Positions 63,701-64,000 of a stretch of 64,000 nucleotides of DNA are shown piece after piece. A model generated the notes under the pieces. The model was not told the DNA's origin, did no database searches, and worked only from the letters and a program-made list of their open reading frames with translations. The stretch comes from an uncultured Flavobacteriales bacterium (GTDB taxonomy: Bacteria > Bacteroidota > Bacteroidia > Flavobacteriales > JBLHRE01). The stretch spans positions 66,087-130,086 of the forward strand of contig CAKZPI010000042.1 in assembly GCA_937139155.1 (NCBI GenBank). The letters run 5' to 3'. The position numbers and the translations under genes were made by a program. How positions within the stretch are numbered: the first letter of the stretch is position 1; every line of letters starts with the position of its first letter.

Positions 63701-64000
63701 CTCGCCTCCTTTGGCCGGAAAAAAGAGGTTCGAGAATTCTTTGGAAGCCTTGAGAAAATCAGCAATAAGGCGGTATTGGCCGAGCTTTTGCCCCTTATCG
63801 ACCCTCATTATGATGTGAACTCTGAAACCTGGAATCGGGTGGCTGACGAGCCAAAAACCTTGTTTAATCTATATTCTTATTTGAAGGAAGCGGATAAGCT
63901 CTATTTGCTTGACTCAGCCTTTAAATCTCAACCCGAATTGGCCAAAAGCATTTTTGTTCAGAACCGGTATTCAAGTTACGATAGCCTGGTTTTTATTCAA
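60710..64000 (+). CDS. Very long TraB/GumN-family protein, 3' end beyond the window
   Basis: The frame opens at ATG 60710 and stays open to the window edge, 1097 codons with no stop. A signal peptide (MRIFLLTLLLPFLSMAQ) leads into a TraB/GumN domain (residues ~25-290). The metal-site motif YLYGTMHVSN is near 41-50, ADIVALETNPE near 67-77, and the closing LFTGVGAAHLPGKMG near 266-280. Such domains are thought to be metalloproteases. About 800 further residues are not assigned; they include two similar beta-rich segments (around 300-440 and 450-700) and a helical repeat-like tail from about 820. An earlier ATG at 60671 is out of frame. Confidence 0.82.
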   Translation, partial: MRIFLLTLLLPFLSMAQTQKEYQGLLWEISGNGLSEPSYLYGTMHVSNRVAFHLGDAFFEALESADIVALETNPETWVKDLTESSLYRDYIQGSFGGYRSYVPFYESFVPSEPLRVNWEYYLAHDQGMLNHLLYRLDKYEEDFAENTYLDLFIYQAGKKGNKTVIALEDFEESFKQTLLARKYDEDAVYMTSRQRQDIMGDFPSIQLLFEDAYRRGDLDLLDSLQSLLSPGKYFRKHMLDIRNMVMVDGMDTLMKNGVLFTGVGAAHLPGKMGVINLLRERGYTVEPKICTSENSLHKKEEIDEIIFEGETQLFTSDDGFITARVPGEMVKLLSQPIQENMFADMANGGFYSIRRISTFGLIKGKGPEDYLGKIDSLLFENIPGKILSKKEIQVSGFSALDIRNKTRSGDHQRYTIVFTPLEVIIFKVGGTGEFARSKQPQDFFSSISLNTAEKQDLFQPKFHGFEVNLPGNLRIQQYEGVFPDPTATFWAQSYNKGDYYAAGLRQYHDFEYIEEDDFELTFFIQSISEEEDLEIDSIYILSEKGHGQSRFELIHKNGSKLHGELHIEGPKYLFLLTNAENNLDREAFFNSFRFLPWKYQSEFSLQKDTLLQITMESPFELNDHKSFLSNIMNRYGDKDRDESFLYTLHEKNYTNPNNGEVLYAECQIFPKYKSYESLEDFWKSQLKYIEEYLELEIIQDSTLFTREGDVLSQGKLLVLSDSSSSRTITMKAVLENGALYVLTANLDQNGYESEFAKRALETFMPAEDTVIGLPITTSKANMFFEALDSKDSLEVAQAGESVNYVVFEEADLPRIIHYLENYEHDEFNRDFKLGLLSKLSVLNGVNHLDFLESYYMNHRDSSAYQFEILETLIRLRTKKATKKFTELILEDPPFSSKEFHYSGLFRTFQDSLELAAHLFPEILPLAEFEDYRSTIYGLLADLVEEGYISHSAYKSKYKTLLLYAKVELKKQITTDADQETYYNKTSSNYNLENYTTLLASFGRKKEVREFFGSLEKISNKAVLAELLPLIDPHYDVNSETWNRVADEPKTLFNLYSYLKEADKLYLLDSAFKSQPELAKSIFVQNRYSSYDSLVFIQ

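Overview
The window reads as chromosomal DNA of a Bacteroidota bacterium, most likely a marine-type Flavobacteriales relative. The evidence is a Bacteroidota-style DnaA, type IX secretion (T9SS) hallmarks (PorE-like proteins and a huge adhesin with a C-terminal sorting domain), BshA for bacillithiol, a fused alpha/beta E1 dehydrogenase, and several promoters matching the Bacteroidota consensus TTTG-N19-TAnnTTTG. Nearly every gene is ordinary chromosomal housekeeping or envelope biology. Two stretches look accessory: 40.5-49.1 kb and 58.4-60.7 kb.

Layout. 0-4.5 kb: the tail of a peptidase-like gene, a YbgC-type thioesterase, dnaA with a strong terminator, then an LMW phosphatase, an RsmI-like methylase and an alpha/beta hydrolase. 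4.5-8.2 kb (minus): queE, a PorE-like OmpA protein and a PaaE-like flavo-iron-sulfur reductase, overlapping end to end. 8.2-8.5 kb: two related structured RNA elements, each with its own -7 box and terminator, upstream of queE. 8.5-13.5 kb (minus): ffh-folD and arginase-argS. 13.5-15.1 kb: an enoyl-CoA hydratase and a secreted DUF4412-like protein. 15.1-28.9 kb (minus): aroC, a DAACS symporter, a second PorE-like protein, a lipoprotein and a 2771-residue T9SS adhesin carrying three thrombospondin-C-like modules. 29.0-34.5 kb: hutI-hutG-ftcD and a membrane patatin. 34.5-36.5 kb: fused branched-chain-type E1. 36.7-40.5 kb: an orphan FeoB-associated Cys-rich peptide, a beta-barrel protein, a lipid kinase, a 2OG oxygenase, a SUI1 protein and an ExbD-like secreted protein.

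40.5-49.1 kb is a type I restriction-modification operon (minus; order hsdM, hsdS, OLD-family nuclease, AlbA_2 protein, hsdR). hsdM is interrupted by one in-frame TAA. The first 35 codons of hsdR are duplicated just before the AlbA_2 gene, which looks like the scar of a gene insertion. Small palindromes of one family sit in frame inside hsdR and hsdM. The operon therefore looks like a defence locus that has taken in two extra genes and probably lost methylation.

49.2-58.4 kb holds a four-gene envelope operon (GH3-beta-lactamase fusion, MORN-type protein, bshA, small secreted protein) and a plus-strand run of small membrane protein, mutL and two tandem rhomboid proteases. 58.4-60.7 kb is a mosaic of intergenic repeats surrounding a HepT-MntA toxin-antitoxin pair, which is flanked by about 160 bp direct repeats. 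From 60.7 kb to the window end runs a very long TraB/GumN-family gene (at least 1097 codons) that is cut by the window edge.

No rRNA, tRNA, insertion sequence or CRISPR array was seen.
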